Position numbers and translations under genes: made by a program | Notes under the pieces: generated by a model | The model's database searches: none | What the model saw: the letters and a program-made list of their open reading frames with translations, nothing else | Told to the model about the DNA's origin: nothing | NCBI RefSeq assembly: GCF_900457465.1 | Contig: NZ_UAUU01000009.1 | Span: 186,001-250,000, forward strand | Origin: Sphingobacterium multivorum | Lineage (GTDB): Bacteria > Bacteroidota > Bacteroidia > Sphingobacteriales > Sphingobacteriaceae | Length of the DNA stretch: 64,000 bases | Direction of reading: 5' to 3' | Shown: piece after piece, positions 28,560 to 38,555 of the stretch | Layout of the letters: each line of letters opens with the position of its first letter | How positions within the stretch are numbered: the stretch's first letter is position 1

Positions 28560-30035
28560 TTAAGGTTTAACTTTTTTGGATCCCTGCGCTACCAATTCTT
28601 TCTTTCCTTTTGCTCCCTCCTGCTTTACCCTGGACAGTGCATATCCATTGACATCATCCAGCACCAACATCGGTCTATAATCCGGCTCCCTCAATTTGAG
28701 GACGACCCCTTCAAAATGTATGTTTTCTGCATGTCGAATATAAAAACCCCAGGCAGGAAGCTCTTTAAACTGGGAAAATTCGGGATAAGATGCTTCCATT
28801 TCGGGAATACTGTCGAGATCCGTTCTGCTCGTCCCCCGATAGGCATAGTGGGGGTTCGAGCCACCCGGGTAGCTGATTTCGATATTCCTAAAGGTCACAT
28901 TTCGGATGGGCGCATTTTTCAGTCCTACAATACTCGAAGGCGATGGATTGCGCGGATTATCTTCAATAGGCCCTTCGTAGGAGTAACCGCGGTCTGGTTT
29001 CCCTTTTGCCACCTCAACTTTTACATTCTGAATCACAACATTATTAATGGAGCCGATGCGTCCTTTATTCCAGCGTGCGCCAATGCGCAAATAAAAAGGG
29101 TTCCCCGTGTTAAATGCGGTCAGACTATCGACAAGAATATCTTCTATTATGCCGCCATCGGGAGTTGCAATCGTCAAAGCCGAACGAAAGGTATCATAGA
29201 CTTTATTGTTGATGATACGAATGCGTTTATAACCGCCAGCGGAAACAGTACCGAATTTAATACCATTTGCACTCGACCGTGCTGTACAGTTGCGGATCTC
29301 AACATCTTCACAGCTCTTCGTTGCATCATGCGACTTTAGGCATATTGCATCGTCTGAAGCATCGATAAAAGAGTTGAGCAACTTAAAGTTACGACAATCG
29401 ACAATGTCGATACCATCATTGTTCCAAAAAGCCTTGCTATCAACTGTGATGCTATCTACGACCGTATTGACACATTGATCATAGACCTGAACCCAGTCGG
29501 CTGAATTTTTGATGGTGACACCATGAATACGTACATTTTCGCAAGAGCGCATATAAATGGCCTTTGGCCTTCTATTGCGCGGGCGATCATAGTCTAAGGG
29601 ATCTTTGAGCACGCCGCTCTGGATCTGTGCAAGCAAATTATAAGCAACTTCACGCCCTTGTCCATCAATAACTCCCTTCCCTTTAATGGTGATATTTTTA
29701 GCGTCCTTTGCATAAATCAAAGCACAATTCGGGACATCGATATTATAGTCATAAATATTGGTTGAGCCGACCAGGATTGCGCCTTCTTCGAGTTGAATAT
29801 GCACATTCTCTTTGAGCACGACAGTTCCCGTCAGATAACGTCCAACGTAGAATCGTAACGTCCCCCCACCCTGCTCATGAATAAAATCAATTGCTCTTTG
29901 TATAGAAGTGGTATTTAATGTTGTTCCGTTCGATTTAATGCCAAAAAGAGAAGCATTGTATTCTTTCGCCTGTAATGTCAGTATACCACCATAGAGGAAG
30001 ATCATGACAAGAATAAGTTTAATTTTCATAAACAT
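28560..30035 (-). CDS. GH28 polygalacturonase-type glycosidase (copy A)
   Basis: A 491-residue protein with a signal peptide (LVMIFLYGGILTLQA) and a right-handed beta-helix. The GH28 catalytic aspartates are in FWNNDGIDIVDC (about residues 198-209) and IDASDDAICLKSH (about 219-231). The usual Gly-His-Gly loop is replaced by SSANGIKFG, as in many exo-acting Bacteroidota members. Such enzymes release galacturonic acid or cleave rhamnogalacturonan. It shares close sequence with the 30777-32261 gene; a degenerate relative lies between them. Confidence 0.85.
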   Translation of the reverse strand: MFMKIKLILVMIFLYGGILTLQAKEYNASLFGIKSNGTTLNTTSIQRAIDFIHEQGGGTLRFYVGRYLTGTVVLKENVHIQLEEGAILVGSTNIYDYNIDVPNCALIYAKDAKNITIKGKGVIDGQGREVAYNLLAQIQSGVLKDPLDYDRPRNRRPKAIYMRSCENVRIHGVTIKNSADWVQVYDQCVNTVVDSITVDSKAFWNNDGIDIVDCRNFKLLNSFIDASDDAICLKSHDATKSCEDVEIRNCTARSSANGIKFGTVSAGGYKRIRIINNKVYDTFRSALTIATPDGGIIEDILVDSLTAFNTGNPFYLRIGARWNKGRIGSINNVVIQNVKVEVAKGKPDRGYSYEGPIEDNPRNPSPSSIVGLKNAPIRNVTFRNIEISYPGGSNPHYAYRGTSRTDLDSIPEMEASYPEFSQFKELPAWGFYIRHAENIHFEGVVLKLREPDYRPMLVLDDVNGYALSRVKQEGAKGKKELVAQGSKKVKP

Positions 30036-30040
30036 CCCAT

Positions 30041-30766
30041 TTATAATGTTTTACCATTAGCCAACCGGCTATTTTCTTTGATGACCTGCTGACTCCCCTC
30101 CGATTCAACCAATGCCTTGCCAATGGCTTGAAAGAAAACATTGGACAGACGCACCGTTTTGGAATTGCTGACATACACACCAATGCTGCCCGGACTATTT
30201 ATGTCCAATGCGCTTAGGGTAACATCCGCACACTGATCAATAAATTGTGCTGCTCCGAGCAGGTTCAATTCCATTATGCCGTTGATCTGGATATTTTTAG
30301 AAGCTTTCAAATAAATTAGGCTAATGTCTTCCACTTTTTCAGATAGATCAATGTTTCCTTTCTGTCTTAGCGCTGCGACCTGGCTACGCAATAAAGACTG
30401 CTGCCCATCAATGACGCCTTTCCCACCAATCTGAATATTAGATTGACCGACTGCAACAATGAGAGCTCTCTTGCCATCCTGAAGGCTGTAATCAAATATG
30501 TTGCTGCTGCCAACCAATACAGCGCCCTCATGCAGTTCGATGGATACATTGGATTTTAAACTAAATGTCCCCGTCAGATAACGTCCGACATAAAAATGTA
30601 GTTTACCGCCGCCTTTTTTGGCAATATAATCAATGGCATATTGTATAGATCCCATATTATTGGTTACACCATCGGACTTACAACCGAAAAGCGATGCATT
30701 ATAGTCCTGAGCAAACAGCTTGAAGCAGCTCGCCCATAACACGATCAAAAATAGATACTTCTTCAT
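30041..30766 (-). CDS. truncated GH28-like beta-helix protein without catalytic residues
   Basis: It resembles the first 240 residues of both flanking GH28 enzymes (AQDYNASLFGCKSDGVT, GGGKLHFYVGRYLTGTFSL, IGGKGVIDGQ). At the catalytic positions it reads NSPGSIGVYVSNS in place of NNDGIDIVDC, and FQAIGKALVESEG in place of DASDDAICLKSH, so the Asp residues are gone. The protein then stops, six bases before the next gene, so there is no room for a shifted C-terminal half. The signal peptide is kept (IVLWASCFKLFAQ) when the ATG at 30766 is used, giving 241 residues. It may be a binding protein or a decaying duplicate. Confidence 0.75.
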   Translation of the reverse strand: MKKYLFLIVLWASCFKLFAQDYNASLFGCKSDGVTNNMGSIQYAIDYIAKKGGGKLHFYVGRYLTGTFSLKSNVSIELHEGAVLVGSSNIFDYSLQDGKRALIVAVGQSNIQIGGKGVIDGQQSLLRSQVAALRQKGNIDLSEKVEDISLIYLKASKNIQINGIMELNLLGAAQFIDQCADVTLSALDINSPGSIGVYVSNSKTVRLSNVFFQAIGKALVESEGSQQVIKENSRLANGKTL

Positions 30767-30776
30767 GTTACGCTGT

Positions 30777-32261
30777 CTAATTAATTTTGACATCTTTTGT
30801 TTGATATAAATGGAAACTGTCCTTTAACCGATCTCCATCCAAATAGGATTTAAAATCCCAGGCGCCCCCAGTGAGGTCATCGGCAACAATCGTAGGCCTG
30901 TAATCTGCACCTTTAATACGGAAAGTCACATTTTTTAAATTGATCTGTTTGGCATGACGGATATATAATCCCCAAGCTGGCAACTCTTTAAACTGTGAAA
31001 ATTCTGGATAAGCATTAGCCATTTCGGGAATACCATCCAATGACTTAGGATCAATCCCGCGGTAAGCATATAACGGATTTCCACCTCCGGGATAAACGAT
31101 CTCTATATTCTCCAGCGTAACATTTTCGATCTTATGATCAGGTAAGCCGATGATGCTTGCCGGAGAAATATTCCGGGGCATATCTTCTACGGGTCCCTCA
31201 TAACTATATCCCAAATCGGGTTTATTGGCGGGTACCTCTGCATATACATTGCGAATCGTTATATCTTTCATAAAAGGTTTCTTTCCCTTGCTCCAGCGAT
31301 CACCAATACGCAAGAAAATGACATTACCGGTATTGATACTTTTGACACCGTCCACCAGGATATTTTCGACGAATCCACCATCTACGGCAGCAAAAGTGAT
31401 TGCTGATCGATATGTATCATAGACTACGAGGTTCCTGACAACAAAATTTCGGAAACCACCGCGGGAGACTGTCCCAAATTTTAGGGCACTGGCACTGGAG
31501 CGCGCCGTACAGTTTTCGACCAGCACATTCTCACAGACTGCATTCGCATCGTGTGACTTAAAGCAGATGGCATCATCAGCCGCATCGAAATAGCAATTCC
31601 GGATCACTACATTCTTACAGTCTACCACATCGATGCCGTCATTATTCCAATACGACTTACTGTCTACATAAATACCTTCCACATGGAGGTCTTCACATTG
31701 GTCGTAGGTCTGATTCCAACTACCGGGATCACGTAAGGTAATATCCTTAATCAGTACATTTTTACACTCCCGGAAGTAAATATTTTCGGGGCGGTTCCAC
31801 TCCCGCAGTCGATCTAATTTAAGTTCATCCTGCACAATTCCCTTATGAACATTTTGAACGGCATTCATTGCCGTCTGAAAACCGCGGCCATTGATCGTTC
31901 CTTTGCCGATAATACCAATGTTCTGTTGTCGAATCGCGTAGATCATCGACTGCCAGTTGACGACGGTATCTTTATGGTAATCAAAAGGATTGTTGGAGCC
32001 CAAGAGATTTGCTCCCTGATCCAGTTGTAAGGTCACATTGGACTTCAGATAAAAAGATCCCGTGATGTAGTTGCCTGGGGTAAAGATGAGCTTTCCACCA
32101 CCTTTGGCTGTAATATAATCAATGGCGGCCTGGATAGACCGTGTATTCAGTGCTTCACCATCACCGCGAATACCAAAATCTACAGCTTGATAATCCTGTG
32201 CTGCGACCAGCCTGACTGTTAAAGCCTGGATGATGAAAAGAAAAATAGGTAATATTTTCAT
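30777..32261 (-). CDS. GH28 polygalacturonase-type glycosidase (copy B)
   Basis: A 494-residue exported protein (signal FLFIIQALTVRLVAAQ). Catalytic motifs are YWNNDGIDVVDC and FDAADDAICFKSHD, and the substrate loop SSASALKFG. The C-terminal half (NPLYAYRGIDPKSLDGIPEM, FSQFKELPAWGLYIRHAKQI) is closely similar to copy A, so the pair arose by duplication. It follows GH106 by three bases and overlaps the longest frame of the degenerate GH28. Confidence 0.86.
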   Translation of the reverse strand: MKILPIFLFIIQALTVRLVAAQDYQAVDFGIRGDGEALNTRSIQAAIDYITAKGGGKLIFTPGNYITGSFYLKSNVTLQLDQGANLLGSNNPFDYHKDTVVNWQSMIYAIRQQNIGIIGKGTINGRGFQTAMNAVQNVHKGIVQDELKLDRLREWNRPENIYFRECKNVLIKDITLRDPGSWNQTYDQCEDLHVEGIYVDSKSYWNNDGIDVVDCKNVVIRNCYFDAADDAICFKSHDANAVCENVLVENCTARSSASALKFGTVSRGGFRNFVVRNLVVYDTYRSAITFAAVDGGFVENILVDGVKSINTGNVIFLRIGDRWSKGKKPFMKDITIRNVYAEVPANKPDLGYSYEGPVEDMPRNISPASIIGLPDHKIENVTLENIEIVYPGGGNPLYAYRGIDPKSLDGIPEMANAYPEFSQFKELPAWGLYIRHAKQINLKNVTFRIKGADYRPTIVADDLTGGAWDFKSYLDGDRLKDSFHLYQTKDVKIN

Positions 32262-32264
32262 GAT

Positions 32265-35129
32265 TTAGCTTGTATATAAAGTGACTGGACCGATCAGGCC
32301 CATAGATTGTATTTCCTGCTCCCGACCTTTTCTATTGACCCAATATTGCGCATTTTCATTATCCTTCAACGTTTTCAAATAATTTCCCATAGTGGTCGTA
32401 ATACGCACTTCGATCTGGTTCTCCCCATTTTTTAACACGGCAGCGAGGTCGTAAATCCGCCTTCCATACCATTTTACGCCAAGTGATTGGTCATTGACAA
32501 AAACCTCAGAAACACCCGCTACCTTTCCAAGATTCAACAGGCATTGTCCTGCTGCCGACCAGTTAAATGAACGCTGATAGATCGCTGTTCCTGAAAACCA
32601 CATCAATTGTTCATCCTCTTTAAAGTCTATTAGTCGCGGCAGTACAAGTTGTTGGGATGTACCTTCCTGTTTATGTTTTAATGTTACTTTCCATTGGGTA
32701 CTCAAATCCAGGGCATGACTTCCCGTTGTTGCCAAAGGCTGCCACACTGTACCTTCCCGATGGTTGTCAAATACAAAAAGGAAAGCATCTGTAGGCCCCA
32801 TATCCAGTAACAAACTGTCTTCACGATCCAGGTTTACCCGAGAACGTTTACCCGTATCCAGATCCCATAGCCAACATGTTTTCTTTCTAATTTCGGGCGC
32901 AATAAATGAGATGTTTAGTCTTGCACTATTCGCCCGGTGTGCATTCTGGATAAAATAGCATTCACTACCATCATCCCGAATAGAACGCATCTGCATCACA
33001 TAACGGTTAGGCTGATCAATATGCAAGTAATGGGGTAGCCTGAACCGCTGCATGGCCAAATGGTACCAGTCCATAAAGTTATTGTCCTCAGGTTTCGGCG
33101 TGGCAATAAATCGATCTGGATAGGATTGCAGCTTACGCAGTATTGCTTGCACTTCGGCATCATTTTTTACCTGATCTTGCAATCCCAAGCTCATCTGTGG
33201 TAAGGTTTCAATCGCCACAACACGCCCACCGGATTTAACAAACTCAAGGAGGCGAGCCATTGACTTCGGCGACATCCGTTTGATACCGGGCAAAAAAAGC
33301 ACGCTATATTTTCTTTTGCCGTAACATAGATTTCCCTGCTCTACCTTACAATCCTGCAGTATCATCTCCGTTATATAATCTGCATTCCCACCATTTTTGC
33401 TGATAGCTTCCCAAAGTAAGGAAGTATAGGGGACATTCAATTTCTCAGGAAAGGGATCCGTTTGCACACCGTTCTCTGTCCAGAGATCATAATTGGCCGG
33501 CAAAATGGCCATATCTGCGAAATAATCGCCCTGTTGCAGCTGTGATGAAAGGCGAGCTTTGTAATTATTTAAATAGTTAAAATAGGGCCACCAGTTGTTG
33601 CGTTCGTTATAAAAAGAGCCGTATTGAATCCATCCAGGAAAAGGAGCTTCTAAGGGCGAATAATTAAATCCATGCCAAACAGAATGTGTAATCCCGGTCA
33701 TTGCACTCTGGTCCGATCCCAGCTTTAACAATTCGAGTTGCGTATTAAAAACAAGGTACGTATTGGTCATCTCCTCGCAGCTCACAAGCCGTTTTCCTTT
33801 CAGATGTGCTGCGGAGGAGACATACTTATCAATCATGGTATAACCACGGCCGCGACGATAGTCTTCGTCAGGCATCTCTTCACCCAGCTTATGGCGCAAA
33901 TAATTTGTTGTCCACGATTCTCCTTCCGGAATATCGTACTCCAAGCTGCTTTCCAATGGAAAAAAACCTCTCCCATAGGCCTGGGCACGAGATTTCACCC
34001 CAAGCGAGCGACACCAGTTGACATACGTATCCGTAAATCGTTCCTTCAATAAAGAGGCTTTGGTATATTCATAATCAAAGCGTACACGATTTAGCATCTC
34101 GGTAAGTTTCGCACCTTTCTTTGCACCGTAGTTTTCGTCGACCACAGCCCCCAAGCGCCCGACCTTAAATAAAATGAAAGGCAAATAAGGCATAATATCA
34201 TAACCGCGACGGCGTTGAAACTCAATAGCAAAGTCATCACACCAATTGCAGCCTTCGAGTTCCATGCTGTCGGTGAACAATGCCCGAACATAGTTTTTTA
34301 ATGGTCCTATCTGCTGTTGCATTTGTGTAGACATGCGCTCGAGGTAGCGAGACACAGTGTCCTTATCCATGTGGTTGAGTATGGAGCCCGCTGCTCCCGG
34401 GGCTCCATTGATGACGGAGGCAAAAGCCTTAAATTTCACCAGGAAATAGAGGATATGCTTTCCCGAAGGAACAGGAATTTCAATTTTGTCTTTGCCAATT
34501 TCTGCCGCAAAATCAACCGCATCATCGATGGACTGCATCGGATCTTTTACCAATTTGATGGCGAGGATCTCGGGATTGCGCAATGGGTTTTTATCCGTTA
34601 CAGCGGGATCTATCATATTAAAAACATGGTAGGGTCGGACAACATAGGTTGTGGGTCCCTCAATGGGTTCACAATGCACCAGCACAACCTGAGCGGTTTC
34701 TTCTTCCCGAAGATCTTCTGAACCAAAAGGCCAGCCGGAACCAACGATGAGATCGGTGGTCATACCCATCTTTTTTGCTTCATTGGCTGTATACTGTACC
34801 ATATCTACCCATTCTTTGCTCAACCATTTTAATGATGGAATACCCATATCGTCGGTACGCTTCGGAAAGGAAATGGGATTGATTTCCACTCCACCTATTC
34901 CGGCATCCTTTAATAGCTTCAGTTCGCGAAGCAGTTCATTTTTATTGATTTTATTGCCATTCCACCACCAGCGCACGAAAGGTCTTTGCGCAGCCGACGG
35001 ATTTTGAAACTGTGTATAGTAGCGGTCCATATCCACTGATTCCTTGTCAAATGCTTTTAAATGCTTGGCGAATAAGAAGGAGGCTCCCAAAAAACTGCTT
35101 TGCTGTAAAAATATTCTTCGCTTCATCAT
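32265..35129 (-). CDS. GH106-family alpha-L-rhamnosidase
   Basis: A 954-residue protein. The start MMKRRIFLQQSSFLGASFLF is a signal of the twin-basic, Tat-like kind. GH106 hallmarks follow: RPFVRWWWNGNKINKNELLREL (here shown up to the WWWNG core), GIGGVEINPISFP and LIVGSGWPFGS in the first barrel. The middle has LFTDSMELEGCNW, which holds a likely catalytic Glu. A C-terminal beta-sandwich (YQRSFNWSAAGQC onward) ends the protein. GH106 enzymes remove alpha-L-rhamnose from rhamnogalacturonan. Released rhamnose would feed the rhaTEWIB genes upstream. Confidence 0.85.
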   Translation of the reverse strand: MMKRRIFLQQSSFLGASFLFAKHLKAFDKESVDMDRYYTQFQNPSAAQRPFVRWWWNGNKINKNELLRELKLLKDAGIGGVEINPISFPKRTDDMGIPSLKWLSKEWVDMVQYTANEAKKMGMTTDLIVGSGWPFGSEDLREEETAQVVLVHCEPIEGPTTYVVRPYHVFNMIDPAVTDKNPLRNPEILAIKLVKDPMQSIDDAVDFAAEIGKDKIEIPVPSGKHILYFLVKFKAFASVINGAPGAAGSILNHMDKDTVSRYLERMSTQMQQQIGPLKNYVRALFTDSMELEGCNWCDDFAIEFQRRRGYDIMPYLPFILFKVGRLGAVVDENYGAKKGAKLTEMLNRVRFDYEYTKASLLKERFTDTYVNWCRSLGVKSRAQAYGRGFFPLESSLEYDIPEGESWTTNYLRHKLGEEMPDEDYRRGRGYTMIDKYVSSAAHLKGKRLVSCEEMTNTYLVFNTQLELLKLGSDQSAMTGITHSVWHGFNYSPLEAPFPGWIQYGSFYNERNNWWPYFNYLNNYKARLSSQLQQGDYFADMAILPANYDLWTENGVQTDPFPEKLNVPYTSLLWEAISKNGGNADYITEMILQDCKVEQGNLCYGKRKYSVLFLPGIKRMSPKSMARLLEFVKSGGRVVAIETLPQMSLGLQDQVKNDAEVQAILRKLQSYPDRFIATPKPEDNNFMDWYHLAMQRFRLPHYLHIDQPNRYVMQMRSIRDDGSECYFIQNAHRANSARLNISFIAPEIRKKTCWLWDLDTGKRSRVNLDREDSLLLDMGPTDAFLFVFDNHREGTVWQPLATTGSHALDLSTQWKVTLKHKQEGTSQQLVLPRLIDFKEDEQLMWFSGTAIYQRSFNWSAAGQCLLNLGKVAGVSEVFVNDQSLGVKWYGRRIYDLAAVLKNGENQIEVRITTTMGNYLKTLKDNENAQYWVNRKGREQEIQSMGLIGPVTLYTS

Positions 35130-35136
35130 GCTGAAA

Positions 35137-35967
35137 TTAGGTTATAAGGTGCCTTGATAGGTAGTTTTTCATCCATAAGTTTTGTTTCCATTGGCGCTCA
35201 CAATCGAGCACTTGATTCCCTGAGGGAATGAGATACGGTGGCGGACCAAATTCAGTCGTCATGGTCAGCCGCGCATCGGGTTTATTGAGGTCTATCCAGC
35301 GTTGCCAGACAGCACAGTGTGTGGCGACAATATCCCGATAGATTTTTTTTCGGACATCAGGTACCTGGGATCCCTGACTATGTCCAACACGGGCATGTAC
35401 ATGTTTTACATGGGACAACAGGCGGTTCAATTCCTCCTGCCGATCTTCAAGAAAACTCTCCGAGACACAGTACCAGTGAGAGATATCCAAGGTCAGTTTC
35501 AACTGCGGATATAGTTCCGCCATTGGCGCCACGGTATGCAGTCCATAACTCCATTTATTACGGTGAGTTTCCTGCAAAATTTCGATCCCGTATTGCTTTT
35601 CAACACGCGTACAAAGTTGTAGCCCTGTAAGCACATCCTCGGGTGAGAAATATTCCCGTCCCATCTGCACGGATATAAAAAGTGGAGCGAAATATTTTTC
35701 CGCGAGCTTTCCATAGTAGTTCAACTGTTCTTCCAACAAGGCGAAGTATGCACTGATTGAGTTCGCTTTTTTTTGAACACAGGTCACAATCGTGTACCTG
35801 AGCTTATACTTCTGCAACAGTTTTACGACCTTCTCCGGATCGGTATCTTCGCCAAAAGGAAACCATTCGACCCCAACATAACCAGCCTTCACTACACGAT
35901 CCAGAAAATCTTCCCATGCAACGTGCCCATTTCCCCAGCGTGGATAAAAAAAGTCAAGTTTTACCAT
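35137..35967 (-). CDS. xylose-isomerase-like TIM-barrel sugar isomerase/epimerase
   Basis: A cytoplasmic protein of 276 residues with the AP-endonuclease-2/sugar isomerase fold. It shows GYVGVEWFPFGEDTDPEKVV near the start, EILQETHRNKWSYG (Glu metal ligand), LTLDISHWYCVSES (Asp, His) and HVKHVHARVGHSQGSQ (His). These are the usual metal-binding positions. Its start overlaps the end of the PhyH gene, so the two are translated together. Substrate unknown; the pair suggests processing of an unusual pectin sugar. Confidence 0.75.
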   Translation of the reverse strand: MVKLDFFYPRWGNGHVAWEDFLDRVVKAGYVGVEWFPFGEDTDPEKVVKLLQKYKLRYTIVTCVQKKANSISAYFALLEEQLNYYGKLAEKYFAPLFISVQMGREYFSPEDVLTGLQLCTRVEKQYGIEILQETHRNKWSYGLHTVAPMAELYPQLKLTLDISHWYCVSESFLEDRQEELNRLLSHVKHVHARVGHSQGSQVPDVRKKIYRDIVATHCAVWQRWIDLNKPDARLTMTTEFGPPPYLIPSGNQVLDCERQWKQNLWMKNYLSRHLIT

Positions 35968-36782
35968 CCTGCATGGTAGATTAACGGATTTTGCTCGTCA
36001 TTATTCAACAGATCCCCTACCGCTAAGGTTGCGCGATAATCTTCCGGTAAAATATTCGCTTGTCCATTGAATACATTTCCGTCAGGCATGTAAGCACAGG
36101 TCATAGCTCTTCTAAACCCGTTGGTCATGTTAGGTCCTGCCCCATGAATCGTCAATCCATTATGGAAAGTACAACTTCCGGCTTTGAGCGGTGTAGCCAC
36201 CGGATTTACCCGTGCAAGCTCGGGATAGTGTTCGAAAATTGTCCCCATATTTTTTCCGATACCCAAATTCTCAAATCCGGTTTGCTTATACGATTGCGGA
36301 ACAAAATACATGCAACCATTTTCCAGTGTGGAGTCATCGAGTGCAATCCATATGGAAAGTGCGTTTCGATCGGCAAATGACCAAAAAGGTGTATCCAGAT
36401 GCCAAGCAGTAGGATTCGCAAATGGGCGTTTAAATAGGGCTTGGTCATGCCAAATACGGATACCGTCAACACCGGCCAGCTTTGCTGCCATTTCTCCAAT
36501 CCGCTGATCGACCATCAGCTCCTTCACCTGTTCATTGGTCTGCCAAAGGTTTAACAATTGATCAAACACTTTTCCAAAGTAGTCTGCATCCTTATTGATA
36601 CCATCATCTTCGCCAACTTTGGCTTCCTTTCCGGGCATTTTCTGACCTGCGCGCTGCTCTACAGCTTCAAATACAATTGTACGCCAGCTTTCAAGCTCCT
36701 CGGGATTTAAAAAATCTTCTATAACGATGTAACCATTTTCTTGGTAAAAGGCTATCTGTTCTTCAGTCAATTGGTTCTTCAT
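35961..36782 (-). CDS. phytanoyl-CoA dioxygenase (PhyH) family oxygenase
   Basis: A cytoplasmic Fe(II)/2-oxoglutarate-dependent oxygenase, with no signal peptide. The facial triad is visible: WHLDTPFWSF (His, Asp) and TIHGAGPNMTNGFRRAM (second His plus the Arg that binds 2-oxoglutarate). QIAFYQENGYIVIEDFL is the usual N-terminal motif. I chose ATG 36782 (MKNQLTEEQ, 273 residues) because the 18 codons upstream are not conserved-looking. It begins the hydrolase operon behind a tandem TATCCTG site and overlaps the TIM-barrel gene. Confidence 0.78.
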   Translation of the reverse strand: MKNQLTEEQIAFYQENGYIVIEDFLNPEELESWRTIVFEAVEQRAGQKMPGKEAKVGEDDGINKDADYFGKVFDQLLNLWQTNEQVKELMVDQRIGEMAAKLAGVDGIRIWHDQALFKRPFANPTAWHLDTPFWSFADRNALSIWIALDDSTLENGCMYFVPQSYKQTGFENLGIGKNMGTIFEHYPELARVNPVATPLKAGSCTFHNGLTIHGAGPNMTNGFRRAMTCAYMPDGNVFNGQANILPEDYRATLAVGDLLNNDEQNPLIYHAGW

Positions 36783-36851
36783 ATCATTAAATTTTAGGTT
36801 TTGTCGAAGTAATCTATAGTACTTGAAAATACACAAGATCAGCTACAGTTG

Positions 36852-36868
36852 TATCCTGAACTATCCTG
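36852..36868. promoter_or_regulatory. putative operator upstream of phyH (site A)
   Basis: TATCCTG occurs twice exactly, at 36852-36858 and 36862-36868, a 10-bp period, about 70-85 bases before the phyH start. It is the clearest copy of the motif shared by the four transcription units of the rhamnose/pectin region. Confidence 0.55.
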
Positions 36869-36952
36869 TATTTTTAGGGAAGTACCAGCAAGGACGATTA
36901 CGATCCTTCCTAGTACTTTTAAGAAATGAAATCATTAAATCTGTTGGCTCAT

Positions 36953-38538
36953 TTAATTCTGAACCATCTTATTATTATATAACATTTCATCCAAAGGTAT
37001 CTGTAGCGTCATTTTACTAACAGGATAAGTTGATTTATCTACATGTGTGGCTGATCCAGTACGGCCGACAGCAATGTTCCAGCGTTTATTGTTATAGAAT
37101 TCACGTCCTCCCTCACCCCAGAGCTCCAACCGCGTTTGAAATTGCACCATCTCCAAGGTCGATAAACCCTGCATGGAAGTATAGTTGTCACAGGTCAATG
37201 TGGTCTGCCCAACTTTCGTTCGTGCAGCCAATAAGGTGTTTAACGTTTGTTTCGCACTTTGGTCATCTTTATTCTGTGCCTGCGCTTCAGCTTTCATCAA
37301 TAATACCTCCGAACTGCGCATATAATAACAACTTACTCGTCCCGCATTCTTCTTATCGTCACTTCCCAAGCCATGGGTGGCGGCAAACTTGAGATTGGTA
37401 TACATCGGAATAGTTCGTTTATCACCATTGGTCGGGTAAGTATAATCTCCCCAATCCGATGCCATAAACAACCCATTCGATAGTCCCGGTTATCAATTTT
37501 GGCATACAGCCGATTGTCAATCCGCTGGAAACCTTGTCCAATTCCGCCGTTTCCTTCGGCGAAAGGGTTCATCCACCAATTGTGTACGGTAACGGCTTCT
37601 CCAAGCGCAAAACCAAACAACACTTCGGGGTTAATGGTAATATTGAGAAAACCATTTTGCTCGGGTCTCATTTCAGGCGCCGTCTGGGTTCCTTTATTCG
37701 TGGCACCATAGGTTGCCTGGCTCATTAACGTTGGATACTTGGTCAGTATTTCGTTGCTGGCGTTTATCGTCGTGTTCCAGTCGCCGGTCCACAACGCTAC
37801 TTTTGCCTGCATAAAGTAAGCTACACCAAGATCAAAATCGGAGGGGTCTGTTGTAAAGCCAATTCCCGCTTCTCTAAAAAGCCGGATCGCTTCATTGATA
37901 TCGTTTTTGATAAAAGCATAGGTCTCATCCGCAGTAGATCGGGCCTTGCTTTCCTGAACCGGGGAATAGGTATCATAAAGCGGCATACCTAATTTTGCTT
38001 TTCCTCCCTGCTGGTAGGCATTCTGATAGTTTTCCATCAGGTAATTATAGGCGTAGGCACGCAATATCAGTCCGCGGCCCTTGTATTCCTGTAATTTTTT
38101 ATTCGTACCGACAGTCTCCGGATTAAGGTAGTTCAGCATTTTATTTGCTGTATTGACCATATTCCAGGCATAATTCCAATACGGGGTATTCTTGTCTGAA
38201 GCATCTGAAATAAAATCCAGCAGATTATACTCGTCGGAGCCAAATATATTAAGCAATCTATTGCCGAATACAATATCATTGCCTTCGAGGTTCCGCATCA
38301 CATCAAATCCCTGGTTGCTTCCATAACGTGACTCGGATGATAATGCCCCAAAGTTGACCAGTTTAGGCATATTGTTCGCCATACCGCCCAATACAGCCTG
38401 AATTTTCTTCTCATCACCACTTTCGAGTAGTTTCCGGATCTGTTCATCCGTGATACTATTTGGGGGTGCAATGTCCAATTCCTTACTACAAGAAAACAAT
38501 AATGTCACCGCCAATGCACATAAAAATATCTTTTTCAT
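36953..38538 (-). CDS. SusD/RagB-type glycan-binding lipoprotein, frameshifted
   Basis: SusD-like proteins lie on the cell surface as a lid over the SusC channel and bind oligosaccharides. The start at 38538 gives MKKIFLCALAVTLLFSCSKE with a lipobox Cys. The body has alpha-helical repeats (YAWNMVNTANKMLNYLNPE, KGRGLILRAYAYNYLMENYQ, YMQAKVALWTGDW). At 37472-37474 three C stand where four are needed: the frame then continues RMGLFMASDWGDYTYPTN to the family's C-terminal part (RSSEVLLMKAEAQAQN, RLELWGEGGREFYNNKRW). The intact protein would have about 528 residues. It follows SusC after 17 bases. Confidence 0.87.
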
Positions 38539-38555
38539 AACTGATTTTTTAAACA

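Noticed and set aside
28716..29339. A 207-codon frame antisense to a GH28 gene
   Set aside because: The coding strand has all GH28 motifs; the opposite frame has none.
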